Source: Epiperipatus broadwayi (Eukaryota > Onychophora > Udeonychophora > Euonychophora > Peripatidae). Taken from it: a stretch of DNA of 64,000 bases. This document shows, piece after piece, positions 1-11,869 of the stretch (positions are counted from its first letter, which is position 1; each line of letters opens with the position of its first letter). The DNA is taken from positions 7,855,291-7,919,290 of the forward strand of contig JAQFVV010012405.1 of the NCBI GenBank assembly GCA_028023455.1. The letters are read 5' to 3'. The notes under the pieces were generated by a model that made no database searches, was not told the DNA's origin, and was given only the letters and a program-made list of their open reading frames with translations. A program made the translations under genes and the position numbers.

Positions 1-23
1 AGAAAAGGAAGAATAAGAATAAG

Positions 24-35
24 AACAACAACAAC

Positions 36-88
<53 letters not shown>

Positions 89-106
89 CAACAACAACAA
101 CAACAA
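24..106. repeat. AAC/AAT trinucleotide microsatellite
   Basis: A run of ACA/ATA trinucleotides changes from CAA units to TAA units and back to CAA. It is simple-sequence DNA with no gene in it. The stretch from here to about 380 shows nothing else recognisable. Confidence 0.95.
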
Positions 107-379
107 TCAGGCTATTTTTGACCTCCAGAAACACATGTACTATTCTGTATTAATCAATTAAATGATAAACTATAACCATTCACAAGGCATGTTATCCAGG
201 AACTCATGGATTACCCAATTTCATATTTTCTCATCTTACACTAACAGATATCTCTGTAGCCTTGCTAACTATCTCTTACAGAAAAATATATCCAATTAAA
301 GGCCTATACACCATAGTTTTGGTTCCAGTCATCAAAAGACAACATCAATATCTACACTTTCTAATCTTCAGCATACCTC

Positions 380-1160
380 TGTGGGTCTATTAGCCATAAA
401 AATCTTGGAAAAAATCATAAATGACCAATTAGAGGTGCATTTTCTTCTCCTGATTTCACAATGCAGTTTGCTAAGAAGAGTTCACTAACCACATAAGCTG
501 CACTAATGTTTAAAGTAAAAAGAAAAAAATATGCACCCATTGTTATACAAGATGCTGAAACTACAATACCAACTACATTACTATATCTAGGCACTAACCT
601 AATATTAAGCCATGAGATACACATTACTCTTAATGAATGAAATTGGAATTCATTCCTACTCCACCATTTCCCATGGACCACCACTAAACTTGCTTCAATT
701 CACTTATTATATCAATCCACTTCTAATACAAATTCAGCAGAAAGTAACTGATATCCATATTTCCCACCTAGAACTGTTTATCTCATGTATTGCATATAGG
801 GATGATATACCTGTCTTCCTCTCTTCATACAAATAACTGCCAATGCTTCAAAAAATACTTCAAAACTATACATCCAGCCACAAACTAAAGTGTAATCTTA
901 AAAAAACTGATGCATAGTCACTGTACACCAATAAACCACATACAAAAACCTTTAAAGACAAACCTATCATGTTTCTTGGCTTCCCATTTTATTTGAGAAA
1001 ACATGGAATGAGGCCAAACATACAAAACAAACTTAAGGATCATAGACTAAAATAAATTACTACTTCCTTCTTAAAAGCATGTCTTTCCATCTATTCAAAA
1101 ATCCATCTGTTCAATATATTTGTTCTAACAAAGATAAATTATTATGCACCCATAATTAAA
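380..1160 (+). pseudogene. LINE reverse transcriptase relict
   Basis: Broken plus-strand frames read like a non-LTR reverse transcriptase. In order they give ILEKIINDQLEVHF (the region after the usual 'YRPIS' block), HGPPLNLLQFTYYINPLL (the 'GxPQGxPLSPLLF' block) and CIAYRDDIPVF, in which YRDD stands where YxDD is expected. Then come LKKTDA and FLGFPF, like the usual 'K-T-x' and 'YLG' blocks, and INYYAPII. Stops and frameshifts interrupt every block, so this is a dead 5'-truncated copy. The order and spacing fit a LINE of the R2/NeSL/CR1 type, but I cannot fix the clade. Weak similarity may continue to about 1870. Confidence 0.6.
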
Positions 1161-2225
1161 TTCACAAAAAAGTATTTACATTTACCATTTCCTCCTTTTC
1201 AACAAGATTCTGTGTGGAAGGAAGGTAGTTTTTACATTTAAACAGCTTGGTCAACTATCTACTCAAAATGGATTGAGGCTTAATAACCTTGTAACCTTCA
1301 GAATTCAGATGACAGTTAATCTCCTTGCCTCTATTCTTAGTTGCTTCACCAAACTTCAATGTCTAATTCCCATAACATCTACAACAAGCCTCTACCAACA
1401 TCTGAGTACCTCGCATCTCTTATTAAATCAGTATAAAATATAGACATTTAAACCTATACATCATGTTGGTGAATACACCTACTGGCAAATACATACTTTT
1501 CTGTACCCCAACACTTTTTCTGCTCTAAATTCCCCCATGTCCAGAGATGATCACTTGAGCCAAAATTATTTGATTTTCTAATCCAACTTAACTTACATGC
1601 CTTACTTACTTCATACTTTATCAGATATCAATAGCTATATAAACACATTGATGCTTTCTGTGAACTGTGCCATACAGCTGAAGAAACACAGCAACATATT
1701 TTTCTACTCGTGTCAAGCCTTGAACAAAATTTGTGATTTCATCTTGTATGCATATAGGCAACCAAAACTCTCAATTAAACAAATAACAAGTTCATACCAA
1801 AAGTCTACCATACCCACAGCACAGGCTAATACCTGTATATTTGGTGTACTCAATGTACATTTATTCTAGGAAATAACATCAGGTAACATCCATCATCATT
1901 TATAAACAAATTTAAACAACTTAAGATAGGGATTCCAGAACTGCTCGTCCAGATATAGATGCAGCAAGTTGGTTTCTTCCCAAGCAACCAGTGAGCCTCT
2001 AATTTAAAACAATACAAACAACTGCACAAAAATTAGTGTTGTTAGTTTTCATATATTGAACTATGCTCTAAAAACCTGAAGATAGAATTTAAGTTTTTTT
2101 GTAGATATATATGTTTTTTGTAGATATATTAATAATTTAAAAACTTTAATACTTAAATATAAATTTTAATATCCGAATTTTTTCTACAGTATAGAATTTT
2201 TCATATCAGCACCCCAATATGTAAT

Positions 2226-2389
2226 ATATAGGGGTTTGAACTCAGACTTTCACATGACCCTCAACTATCCATGCTATCTCATACTGCTAATACACTTTAC
2301 TGCTGATATCTTGATCTCAAGTGTATTAGCAGTATGAGATAGCATGGATAGTTGGGAGTCATGTAAAAGTCTGAGTCAAACCCCTATAT
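2226..2389. repeat. Palindrome made from the end of repeat family A
   Basis: Two arms of about 70 bp (2226-2297 and 2319-2389) are near-perfect reverse complements around a 21-bp spacer. The arm sequence, starting GGGGTTTGAACTCAGAC, is the terminal segment of family A, found also at 15038, 27625, 29985 and 61460 and reversed at 17.7 and 57.0 kb. The ribozyme part of the family is absent. It looks like a fold-back or head-to-head insertion product. Confidence 0.85.
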
Positions 2390-2399
2390 ATTAAATATA

Positions 2400-3540
2400 A
2401 ATTACAAACAATTGATGTAACTTTAAATATTGAACAATTTAAATCCAAGGGAAAAAAAGATTGCCAATGTAAACCTTGAAATCAAACCTGAGTAATTTTT
2501 GTAAACAAAATTTAATAAAATGATTGTTATTGAATCATCATCATAATCATCATTAAATGTTCTGTAGCTCAGAACTTATCTGAGCCACTTACTTTGTGAG
2601 CAAGAGTTTGGATCAAATGGACTGACCATCTTCTAGATCAAGATTTTTAATGTTGCTAAAGAGTAAAATATTTGGAGACATGTTTTTAAAAATATTTTCC
2701 CACCAATTATTTAACTTAGTACAAATTTTTGTAGCAGCTTTCAATGTAATAGTTTTTAGGGCTATATACTGATACATGACAGAAGTTGTTGCTTTTTTTT
2801 TTTCAAGAGAAATAAAAATTTGCTTTGGATTTTACATGTACACATATTTGTAGAATACTATACATACACATGCAAGCATATTAATATATGAAGATATGAG
2901 ACACAAATATACATACATATATGAGTAATTTGCATAGACTTTTGTATAATCTATACATATTGATAGACAGATAAGAGTCTCAAACTAAAATTATATAATT
3001 TTTCGTATGCATATAGGAAAGTATATATGACCACACATAAGGAAAAAAAAACAATGATATAAATATTGAAATGTACATGTGTATATGAGTATGTCTGTGA
3101 TATAAGTAGGAAACCTCATGGTGTAGTTATTAACCTTTTTGCTAGCCAAGCCTACACCCAGATTTAAATCTGTGTCAAGTAAACTTAAAAAGTTTTCAGC
3201 AGAGTTGGTACTTTGTTCCAGGTAGATACCCAACCAGTTAATTATCTAATATTGATCAATAAATGTGTATATAAATATTTTTAATTTAGAGAGTAAAATG
3301 AGGTAGGAAGAAAGGGTTCTAGTCGACTAGCCACCACATGCCACTTGATGGCTCTATTGCTAGTCAAAAACCAATAGATATAACGTTACTGGGCTGATTT
3401 AAAATTTTGTTGTTATTTATTCAAAAACAAATAAATATAATGCTTTCACCTGTTTCTTTTTTTATAGGGATTTATTTAAACACTTTTTTTTAAAAAAAAG
3501 TGCATTTACTTTTTTTTTGGGACAACAATAGTTTCTAAAT
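2400..3540. other. AT-rich stretch, no gene seen
   Basis: I see only AT-rich DNA with short homopolymer runs. The block 3180-3270 has a diverged counterpart near 6330-6410 (a shared 'gttttctaccagttggtac' type segment), so part of it is probably an old unnamed repeat. Confidence 0.5.
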
Positions 3541-3550
3541 TACATTTTTT

Positions 3551-3779
3551 AATTACATTATACATGTCAATGCGTAGCACTGGAATGTGCAGGGAGGGGG
3601 ACCAATGGTTTTGCCAATCCAAAGAGTCAGCCAAAAGATGCACTATTCTGATCAAACATTTTTAAATTACATTATACATGCCCGCACATAATGGTAGAAT
3701 GCAATGGTTTTGATGATCCGAAGGATCTGCCAAAACATGCACTACTCTAATCAAACAAATATATATATATATATATATT
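3551..3779. repeat. Tandem duplication of about 113 bp plus (AT)n
   Basis: The segment starting AATTACATTATACATG at 3551 is repeated from 3664. Both copies contain 'caatggttttg', a 'gatcc/aatcc aaag' block, 'gccaaaa(g/c)atgcact' and end with 'atcaaaca'. Diverged copies in direct orientation are followed by an (AT)n tract at about 3761-3779. Confidence 0.75.
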
Positions 3780-5269
3780 AGAAACATTCTGCGACAACAT
3801 TTTGAAAACTATTTTAAAAAAATTTACGAAACAACATTATTTAATAAAATGTAAGAATTCCATTTTAAAATTACTGTCTGATCAAACCAAGCTTATGCCT
3901 TTAAAAACAGTGACAAACTACAGCCAATTAAGTAGTCTCATACCTGTTCTTGCGCAAAATTCCTTTTTCACATGACTTCTGCAAAATGGTACTGGGACAT
4001 ACACTTTTGCAATTCTTTTCACCTTAAAAAGATGTGAACGAAAGTGTGGCAATGGGCTTACAGTTATTACTATCTATGTGAAAAATTATTACTTTGAATG
4101 CACATGAAAAGAGTTATGGCCACTTGAATTCTATACACTCTCACATCATACCTTAGTGATCTGTGAAGTGTGCACTATTTGCATAGTACCGAAAGCACAA
4201 AAGCAAGTCATAACATTTGTGTGCAATGCCATCTAGGCTTGCTTAATGGCTAATATGAACAGAACTGTTCTATAGGCTGTGTAAACATCATATTTCTGTG
4301 CTTTTGCTTGGAATCAGTGACATCAAGTAGCATGCAGTGGCTAATCCGACCAGTACTGAAAAAAGTTTGAAATCTTACTATCCAACAATTAAAAAAGCCT
4401 ATTGAATACTGCTTTATCTTTTACTAAAAAAATGTTATATGGCTTTATTTCTAAAGATTTCATAAAAAGTTTAAGAGCCAGATTTGTGAACACCAGAATT
4501 GGTCTTGGGACCTTCTGATTTCAAATCCACTGCTCTACTTAGTATGTCAAACTTACATAGGGATCTCTTTCACTGATTCACTATAAAAACCAGTGGGGAG
4601 TCCTTTGCACTGAAGTAAACATTTAAAGACTATTTTATTATTCAATGTGACTAATATAATTATAGCTTTGAAAAAAATTGGCAAATAGGCAAAACTTTAA
4701 GGAACAATCTCAAAATAAAAGACAATGTAAAAAAAGTGAAAAAAGAAGTTTATTATTTATTAAGCATAATAGAATGATATGGCATCTACGGTTATACTTA
4801 ATATCAATGATTTTGTAGTTTCTACTGACTGCATACATCATTCATACAATGGATAATTTTCTGGGAAATGCTATACATATAAAGCCATACCATTATAGAA
4901 AACCTATTTTTAATCTTCAATTAGTATTAAAAAATATTTAAAAGTTTGTCAAAAATATCTAATATTTTTTTGGATTAAAAATAATGTAGCATAGAAAATA
5001 TAAATCACATGTGAAAAAAATAAATGATTCCCAAGATATGCATTTTGTGGAGAACTAGCACTCTTTAGATGGCTCATATCACAGTCGCTTGTACATATCC
5101 TCATCATTTGATTAGTATATACATATATAGATAGCAAATTACTATAGTTTAATTGACATGTTTCAAATTTTCTGCTTTACAAACCATTTTATGGGAGCAA
5201 AAAATCTTAGTTGTAAGATTTCAAAATACTTTTCTATACCTAATAAGAGTAAAAATGAAATATACTTAC

Positions 5270-5490
5270 CACACTTATATTTGAAGATACTAAATTCCTA
5301 AGAGCATTAGAGTAAACTGTTCCATAATGTTCACAATCAATGTAGATTTGAATGGCATTTGTTGAAGATGCAAGATGACTAAAATGAAGCACTATGTTAT
5401 CTAAGACATTTTTTTTATGTAAATAAGGCACTGGGATATGTTGAATTTTTTCTTTATCTGTTTCATCACCACTTTTTGTAATAATATTGA
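5270..5490 (-). CDS. Candidate host exon, thrombospondin N-terminal/LamG-like
   Basis: This 221-bp minus-strand segment has the clearest exon signature in the window. It is preceded by a pyrimidine-rich acceptor (tttatttatttttag, AG at 5492-5491) and followed by the donor G|GTAAGTATA (GT at 5269-5268). It starts two bases into a codon and ends on a codon boundary, encoding 73 residues without a stop. The peptide is not low-complexity. It contains VLDNIVLHFSHL and IQIYIDCEHYGTV, which resemble the strand-Cys pattern (xYxDCxxxGxV) of thrombospondin N-terminal / laminin-G-like domains of secreted matrix proteins. The family call is from pattern recognition only. An open frame continues into the introns on both sides, so the ORF methionine lies in the intron and is not a real start. 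The neighbouring exons are not identified. Confidence 0.5.
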
Positions 5491-5596
5491 CTAAAAATAA
5501 ATAAAAACATAATATTAAAATGTAGTAAATCAAAAATATTTTTTTCAATTCAATAAATCAAAACTATAGTTAATCATACAAGATTTATTATAATCA

Positions 5597-6012
5597 CTAA
5601 ACATCACATGATCACCATATCCAAAAGGGTTATAGTGACTGTGATTATTAAAGAACCAAAGACAACAAAAAATATGAATGCTAAACTAAGTTCAGATCTA
5701 TATGACTGAACAAGCTAATGAGTTTAAATTGAAAACATTATTGTGTTTTCATTTTTAACTCAAAGCTTTATAGCTAGCTAATAAGGTAAAAGGTGGTTGG
5801 AGGATTGCATTCGATCCTAAAATCTAGGTATAGTGCTTTCAGATCCAAGGCTCATCACTGATGATGGCTACAAGCTAGAAACTAGTCTGCAAATATTGGA
5901 TGAATAGGGACTAGATAGGAATTTTATTCACAAACCTTCCTGCATCCATTGATTAATATGGCTTGCACTGAGTGGCACTAGTGTGTGGAGAGTTTTGCCT
6001 CTGTGTAAAATT
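5597..6012 (+). mobile_element. Family B repeat, near full-length unit with ribozyme motif
   Basis: This dispersed repeat begins 'cactaaacatcacatgatcacca' and ends 'gagttttgcctctgtgta'. It is about 415 bp and lacks any ORF. Parts recur at 20575, 24242, 24658, 31875, 39432, 40081, 43915 and 45935. Conserved blocks in order are 'ttattaaagaaccaaag', 'cagatccaaggct', the hammerhead-like core at 5858-5887, 'actagatagg(g/a)attttat', 'gcatccattgatta' and 'ggcacta...tatggagagtttt'. A non-coding, ribozyme-carrying unit of this size resembles retrozymes or PLE-derived terminal repeats. Assignment to either is inference. Confidence 0.75.
5849..5893 (+). ncRNA. Hammerhead ribozyme-like motif (family B), stem I eroded
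   Basis: The core CTGATGA is at 5858-5864. Stem II TGGC/GCTA (5865-5868 with 5874-5877, closing U-A pair, one G-U) has a TACAA loop. GAA is at 5878-5880. The self-complementary stem III ACTAGT is at 5881-5886 and the cleavage-site C at 5887. All conserved core positions of a type I hammerhead are present. Stem I is weak: only the first two pairs (A5857-T5888, C5856-G5889) survive. It is probably a decayed ribozyme; compare the better-preserved copy at 20705-20748. Confidence 0.6.
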
Positions 6013-6545
6013 TATTATACTAATATTATTTATATAAATAAGCTATAAGAAAAAGCATAAAATAAAATGTAGTTATTTTCAAAATAAAAGAGAGAGTGTA
6101 TTAGTTTGTTATATAAATAAACATTACATTATTTCAGTCAATCAAATGTACTGTTATTTTCAAAATAAAAGGATGCATTAGTTTGTTGTATAAATAAACG
6201 TTAAATTATTTCAGTCAATCAGTTTTTAAATAGTTTATTTAGATAGAGATATACTTCAACAGATCCCATGGGAGAATGGGTAAACATTACAACATTTCTA
6301 AATAGACTTGTCAATTTTTGAATGGTAAGATTTGAAAAGTTTTCTACCAGTTGGTACTTAGCTAATAAACATTTACTGATCTATATTGTTGGACTAACTA
6401 CCTGAATAAAATACCCTGAAAAAACTTTAAGATTGCCTGACTTGAATGAGAACAAGACGTTCTTCATAATTATATATATATGCTACTTTTTATAGATATG
6501 CTTAATATCCAAATAAAGGCTCTGGGCATTCATACAGAAAAAGTA

Positions 6546-6806
6546 GCTTTGTAATTTAAACTTAGCTTTTATTAATGCTTAACATGATTTCATATGTGAA
6601 ATATCATAACCATAGTATTATTACTCGTACTTTATCAGTGTTTCAAGCTTTCTTCTTTAATTACAGCACTATTACTTTTTTAGTATTTTGAGCTTTTAAG
6701 TAATTAAAAGCTTGAAACCCTAAAGAAGTAATTATGCATGATTATGACATTTTACTTATCGAAAGCATGCTAAGAATTAATAAAAGCTAAGTTTAAATTA
6801 TAAAGC
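6546..6806. repeat. Foldback element with 41-bp terminal arms
   Basis: The arm 'gctttgtaatttaaacttag' onward (6546-6586) is the reverse complement, with few mismatches, of 6766-6806. A nested second pair lies inside (about 6640-6665 against 6700-6735, sharing 'caagctt' and 'cttcttta'). It has no ORF. It resembles a MITE or foldback element. Confidence 0.8.
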
Positions 6807-6893
6807 CAATAAACATCACATGACCACCATCTCTTATGCTTGTGTATAACTGTTGTATAGTGAGTTCTATCTGTTTTAAATTATAAAGGTTAC

Positions 6894-6982
6894 CTTTTCT
6901 GTATGAATGTCCAGAACATTTTGCTGAACATTACAATTATCCAGAAAAAGGGGGAAATCATTGGTTTTGATATACTCAATAT
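6894..6982 (-). other. Weak exon candidate
   Basis: On the minus strand, acceptor tttgatactttttcag precedes an 89-bp open segment that ends at AAAAG|GTAACC. The encoded peptide contains IEYIKTNDFPLFLDNC and QQNVLDIHTEK. Its reading phase (in 1, out 0) does not join directly to the exon at 5270-5490, so either a further exon lies between or this is a chance match. Just upstream on the minus strand (about 7003-7030) is a remnant like stem II of the family A ribozyme. Confidence 0.2.
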
Positions 6983-7094
6983 CTGAAAAAGTATCAAATG
7001 ACCTCCAGATGCTGAACCAGCACTCTACAAGTGGCCCAGGAAACAATCTCTTACACACATCTTTATCGTTTATTCATTGCATTAAATAAAAGAA

Positions 7095-7235
7095 TAATAT
7101 ATTAAACTTTAACTGAGGTTTAAATTTAATTTGGCTAGGGATAATCCCTGATTTAATAATTGATAACAATCTTTAATTTTGGCATCAAAATTGGGAATGC
7201 ATTAAGTTTTATACATGTAAATCAAAATGTAATAA
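7095..7235 (+). repeat. Dispersed repeat family E, copy 1
   Basis: This shares the order 'ctgaggtttaaa..tt', 'ctaggga/gagataatc', 'taat..attgataa', 'catcaaaattg' and 'tgtaaatcaa.atgtaa' with 28722-28890 and 40677-40850. No coding capacity is visible. Confidence 0.55.
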
Positions 7236-7763
7236 TATATATGGTATTACAGATCATGGACTCGCTTTAGGTCGTATAATCTTAATATTTAATTAGATAA
7301 TTAGAATTGATTTAATAAATTTTATCAGATTAACTCCAATTTGTTTAATTATAAATATATATATTAAAAAAGTAGTGCAATTAAACAATTAATATTTTAT
7401 ATTTTGACTTATTTAGAAAAAAAATAAAACTCTTATTTACTTTATAATTTTAAATATTTGTAACAGCAAATAAATTAATAAAAACACAAAAATGTTAAAG
7501 AATTTCCAAATAATGTAAAATTTATCTTTGATTACTTAACAGCTAAGACGAAATATATATATATATATAAATTCCAAATGAAACAAATTGATTTAAAAAA
7601 CTTATGTACGCAAACACATTTTATCAAATCACCTCCCAATGTTTAGCAATTTTTAGCTACAACCTCTGCGAAATAAACGTTTAAAGTCCATATCTCAAAA
7701 CTGCTAATTCAAAATGACACTACTTTGAACTAAAAAGAATATAAAATTTTTAAAAGTAGAAGT

Positions 7764-10232
7764 TATGGAAGAGTTTGTTGGGGGGTGAATATAAGGATTG
7801 GTGTGGTAAAGTAGAAAAGGTGTTAAACAGGGTTTTAAGTGAGAGTATTCAGAAAAATAAAAGTAATAGACAAGTGAGAATTAGTAAAAGTATAAAAGAA
7901 AGGGGAAAAGCACGCAGAGAATATAAATGTGCTATTAAAAACAAAAAATGTGAAAAAATGTTAATATGGAATGGAAAAACTATTTAAATAAAAAGAAGCT
8001 GGCTAAAATAGATAATTATGAGAATAAAATTAAATAGTAAATTATTGGAAGATATAAATAAAAGTGAAAGAGATGGGAGTACAAATTTTGGAAATATATT
8101 AAAAGAAGGAATGTAGAAAAGAGAGAAATAGTATTGCTAAATGATGAGAACAAAGGAAATTGTTTTACAGAAGAATTAGAGTCAACCTTACATAAATATG
8201 TAATGGATATAGAAAAGATGTTAAGGACAGAATGATAACAATCATAAAAGCACATAGTAATAGAAATATTAGTTTTACAGAAAATGAATTGAATGAGACA
8301 GTGAATAAGTTAAAAATGGGAAGGCAAGAGGTTTAAATGGATGGCCAGCGGAGATGGTGATGAATTTGAGAAATAAGGCAAAATTAAATCTATTACCATG
8401 CTTTAATAAGATGGCACAGAAGATAGAATTCCTAGATAACTGAAACAATACAAGATTGAGGCTATTATTTAAAGGAAAGGGTGATGTTGTGTAAAGTTTT
8501 TGCATATATGGTGGCTAGAAGGAAGGCAAAATGGATTGAAGAAAATAATACAGTTGGAGAAGTGCAAGGAGGTTTTAGAATGGATAGGCATATAAATGTT
8601 AGTTTATTTGTAGTCACACAACTTATAGAAATAAGTAGAAATACAGGTAGGCAGTTATATATGGTCTTTGTGTAGAGAGAGAAAGTATACAGTAGAGTGA
8701 ATAGAAATAGATTATGGGTAAGTTTAGTAAATTTGGAAATGAGTGGTTATTATATGTATCAAGTATAGAATCAGAATTAAAAATGAAGTGAAACTAAGAC
8801 AAGAATACCCATGTTCTATTTTGTTTTTGTTATATTTGAATGAAATGGAAAGAGCAATATAAAGATTAGGAAGAGAGTAGAGATATCATTTGTATACAGC
8901 AAGGGACTGTATACATTATTAGATCTTTTATTTGTTGATGATATTTTCTTATGGACAGAAAGTAGAGAAAATATGGAAATTGTGCTGAAAATCTTGTGCA
9001 GGGGCAGATAAAGAGATGGGAATCAAATTTAGTGAAGAAAAATCAAAAGTAATGATAGTAAATGCTGGAGAGAGAGGGAGGGAAAGAAGTTTTCTTGGGG
9101 GATATAAAGTTAAGTGTAGTGAAAGTTATAATTATTTGGGAATTGTCTTAAGTAATCAGAGACATTTCTTAGAGGAATGGAAAAAATTGATAAATGAAGC
9201 AAAAAAAAAAAAAAGAAAAAGCAAAAAAAAAAGGGGGGGGGGACTGATAAAAAAATTAACAGTGTTTTTATATAATAAATCTGATGTAGTAAAAACTGTA
9301 TATTACTTTAAAAAAGTACAAAAAGAAAGTGGGAAAACATGCATTAGATGTAGCTGTGTGGACAGCAAAGGAGACAATTCATGAAGAAATGGAATGGTCA
9401 GGTTTTTTTATGAAAGATGCAAAAAGTAAAATAAAAATGTTGGGTAGATTGCAATTTATGGATAGTAAAAGAATAGCCAAAATAGTATTTAATTGGGTTA
9501 CAAATAAAGGGGAGGCAACAAGTTGGTGAGAAAAGTAGTATAGTATGTAGAAGATTTGGATAAAGACTTTAAGTTAGTATACTTGTACAAAGAGTAGGAA
9601 GATTGTTAAATGTTACAGCAGCAAAGTCTGGGATAGAAGAATAGATGTATTATTAAAAAATAAGAAACTGAAGAGACAAAGAACTACTACGAAGAATAAA
9701 AAAAGCTTAAATATATATAGAAGTAAACAGATTAGTGGATGTAAGTTGATTTATGATAATAGCAGGAAAAGTAGTTTACTATTTAAGGCTCAAACAGGAT
9801 TGCTAACAACAAGGGTAAATACACATTAATGAAGAAATGTGGGTGATTTAGTCTGCAGGTTATGTAAAAAAAGGATGGAACATATTAGGCATTTGCTAAT
9901 AGAATGTAAATGCTTACAAGCAGAAAGGGTACAAATATTGAAATTGAGGGAGAATAAATATTGACCAAGTGATTATACAGAAAGTGGGTTAACGGTCTTT
10001 ATATTGGGGTTGGAAAAAGATGAGGGGTATCTAAATACAAAGGTCATGGAGTGGACAAGGATGATGTTGTGGAGATGGAATAGAGCAGGATAGAGAAGAA
10101 TATGGGAAAAATTTAGGGTGGGGAATAAAAAGATAAGGTGGCTAACAGGTTTTCTCAGACATATTGACTGAAAGATCCTGACTTTGATAAAGCAGTAGCC
10201 ATATCACATCACATGTCACATCACATTACATC
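7764..10232 (+). mobile_element. 5'-truncated, degenerate LINE (non-LTR retrotransposon)
   Basis: Broken plus-strand frames follow the order of a LINE ORF2. They show a linker, then ENELNETVNKLKMGRQEV near 8280 (like the 'LKNGKAPG' region), then VQGGFRMDRHINVSLFVVTQ at about 8560-8620 (the 'QxGFRxGRS' block). Next are LYLNEMERAI, the catalytic-type FVDDI at 8931-8945, and MGIKFSEEKSKVMIVN with YNYLGIVLS from 9016. After an A-run and G-run that destroys the frame (about 9199-9243) comes a C-terminal zinc-finger-like segment, CRLCKKRMEHIRHLLIEC (from 9853). The element ends in a tail of ATCACATC-type units (10200-10232), as several LINE clades do. The same 3' end recurs reversed at 36463-37275. 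Stops and shifts in every domain make it inactive. Confidence 0.8.
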
Positions 10233-11433
10233 AATTATTATGTAAAGCTGCATTAATGTGTTTTTTGATTGCATATAAAAAGTCTGATACAAAACTATTT
10301 TCACCACTAAAATTAGTTTAATAATAAATTCAATTTGCTTAAATTGTTATGCATATCTGTTATTTCCAAAAATAAAGTAAAAAAAAAACAACATTTATTT
10401 AAAAAAAATAAAAATAGATATTTTTTACGATTTAAAAATAACATTAATAAACCATTATTCTATTTTCTCTCTGTCTCCTCTGTCAGTTTTACATTCCTAA
10501 TTAAAATTCCAATTACCAACATGAAATAAATAAATATTATAAAAAGTAACTATATAGTAAACATTTATAATTCTTAGATTTTTCTTCCTTTCAAATTTTT
10601 TTCTAGTGTACTTTCCACAATACATGCATTCAGAATTTGTATAAATAATACCCTGTAAACTGTCTTAAAATTCCTTAATAATTTTTAGAAATTTAACTCT
10701 TTTTTGTTTTTTCAAATTTAAAAATAATGTAAATAAATACCAAAATGCAAAACAAAAAGAATGTTTTAAATTATTTTTGGATTTAAAAAATATAGCTACT
10801 TTTTTTTTAATTTTAAAAATCTCCTCTCACTGTATGTAACTATGAGATCATTGTGCTATAATAATATGCCCATTTCATTATATTATACAATTTAAGAAAT
10901 CCAGAATTGTTGATCCCTGAGGAATATTCTTTAGAGCAATGATTTGTATGTATAACAAGTTGTTAGGGTATTTATTTTCTAAACAATCGCTTGTTTCTAT
11001 GGGTGCTTTCCGAATTTTTCATTTTTTTATACAATTATATTTCTATTTAAATATATTATAAAATGTAAGCCTAGATAGAAATCCAAGACTTGATTTAACA
11101 TGCCTAAACATATGGAACAAATTTGATTAATCAAATCACAGACAAGCACATACATGACTAAATATCTAGTGGTCATTATTAATGCATAGAGAAACCAATA
11201 ACCATTTTATCACTATACAAAACTTTATCTTGGAGGAGAGGTATCAAAGCTGATGATCCTGAAAACTAGTGTAGCCTGTCTCCCTAGACAAACCTTTGTG
11301 TAATGTCAAAGAATTATTGGTTTTCGTTATACAGTGGTATAGGAGTTTATCTATTATTCATTTATAAGTTTGTGTATGATTTAATTAATGGACTTTGCTA
11401 TTTAATAACAACAGAAATTTTGAATGTTTTCTT
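10233..11433. other. AT-rich stretch, no gene seen
   Basis: The stretch holds A/T runs and short open frames of low-complexity composition. I recognise no element until the palindrome that starts near 11434. Confidence 0.5.
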
Positions 11434-11812
11434 GAAGGTTTGTGATGATGGTGTTCTAGTTGTCTTTTTATATTGGACTATTTCCATAATCTAATATGAG
11501 TATTGAATGCCTTTAGAAAAATTTAACTTTATTTAAATATTCAAAATACATATAACTGTTAGTAATAGCATATCAAACAGGTTAGTATATGCACAATGTT
11601 TTGAGAGGTATTATTCTCCCCTCTTCTTCAGGTGTTGCAACACCTGAAGAAGAGGGGAGAAATGTGTTTGATGTGTTATTACTAACAGTTGTATGTATTT
11701 GGAATATTTAAATAAAGTTAAATTTTTCTAAAGACATTAAATACTCATATTAGATGATGGAAATAATCCAATATAAAAATACAACTAGAACACCATCATC
11801 ACAAACCTTCAG
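11434..11812. repeat. Inverted pLTR pair of the PLE (about 190-bp arms)
   Basis: Left arm 11434-11637 and right arm 11638-11812 are reverse complements that meet at 'ggtgttgcaacacc' with almost no spacer. Shared blocks are 'tgatgatggtgttctagttg', 'atgagtattgaatgc', 'ctttagaaaaatt' and 'cctgaagaagaggggag'. The right arm matches the 3' copy at 14290-14400. The inner block reads CTGAAGA..AGAGG..CCTCT..GAAAC, a hammerhead-like arrangement seen in PLE terminal repeats, but the base after the possible stem III is G, which hammerheads do not cleave. Confidence 0.85.
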
Positions 11813-11869
11813 GAAAACACTTAAGTTTTTGATATGGACCTGATACTATATCAAACTTTAGACATTATG

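Noticed and set aside
415-684. 89-residue minus-strand ORF
   Set aside because: It lies opposite the plus-strand LINE reverse transcriptase relict, whose conserved blocks explain the sequence.
3085-3240. Minus-strand peptide with NSAENFLSLLDTDLNLGVG and a possible donor, as an exon
   Set aside because: The DNA has a diverged counterpart at about 6330-6410, so it is repeat sequence, and there is no good acceptor.
4949-5137. 62-residue minus-strand ORF
   Set aside because: Its 3' part ('cttgggaatcatttattttt' and 'cacatgtga') matches the segment downstream of the family A ribozyme, so it is an eroded repeat, not a gene.
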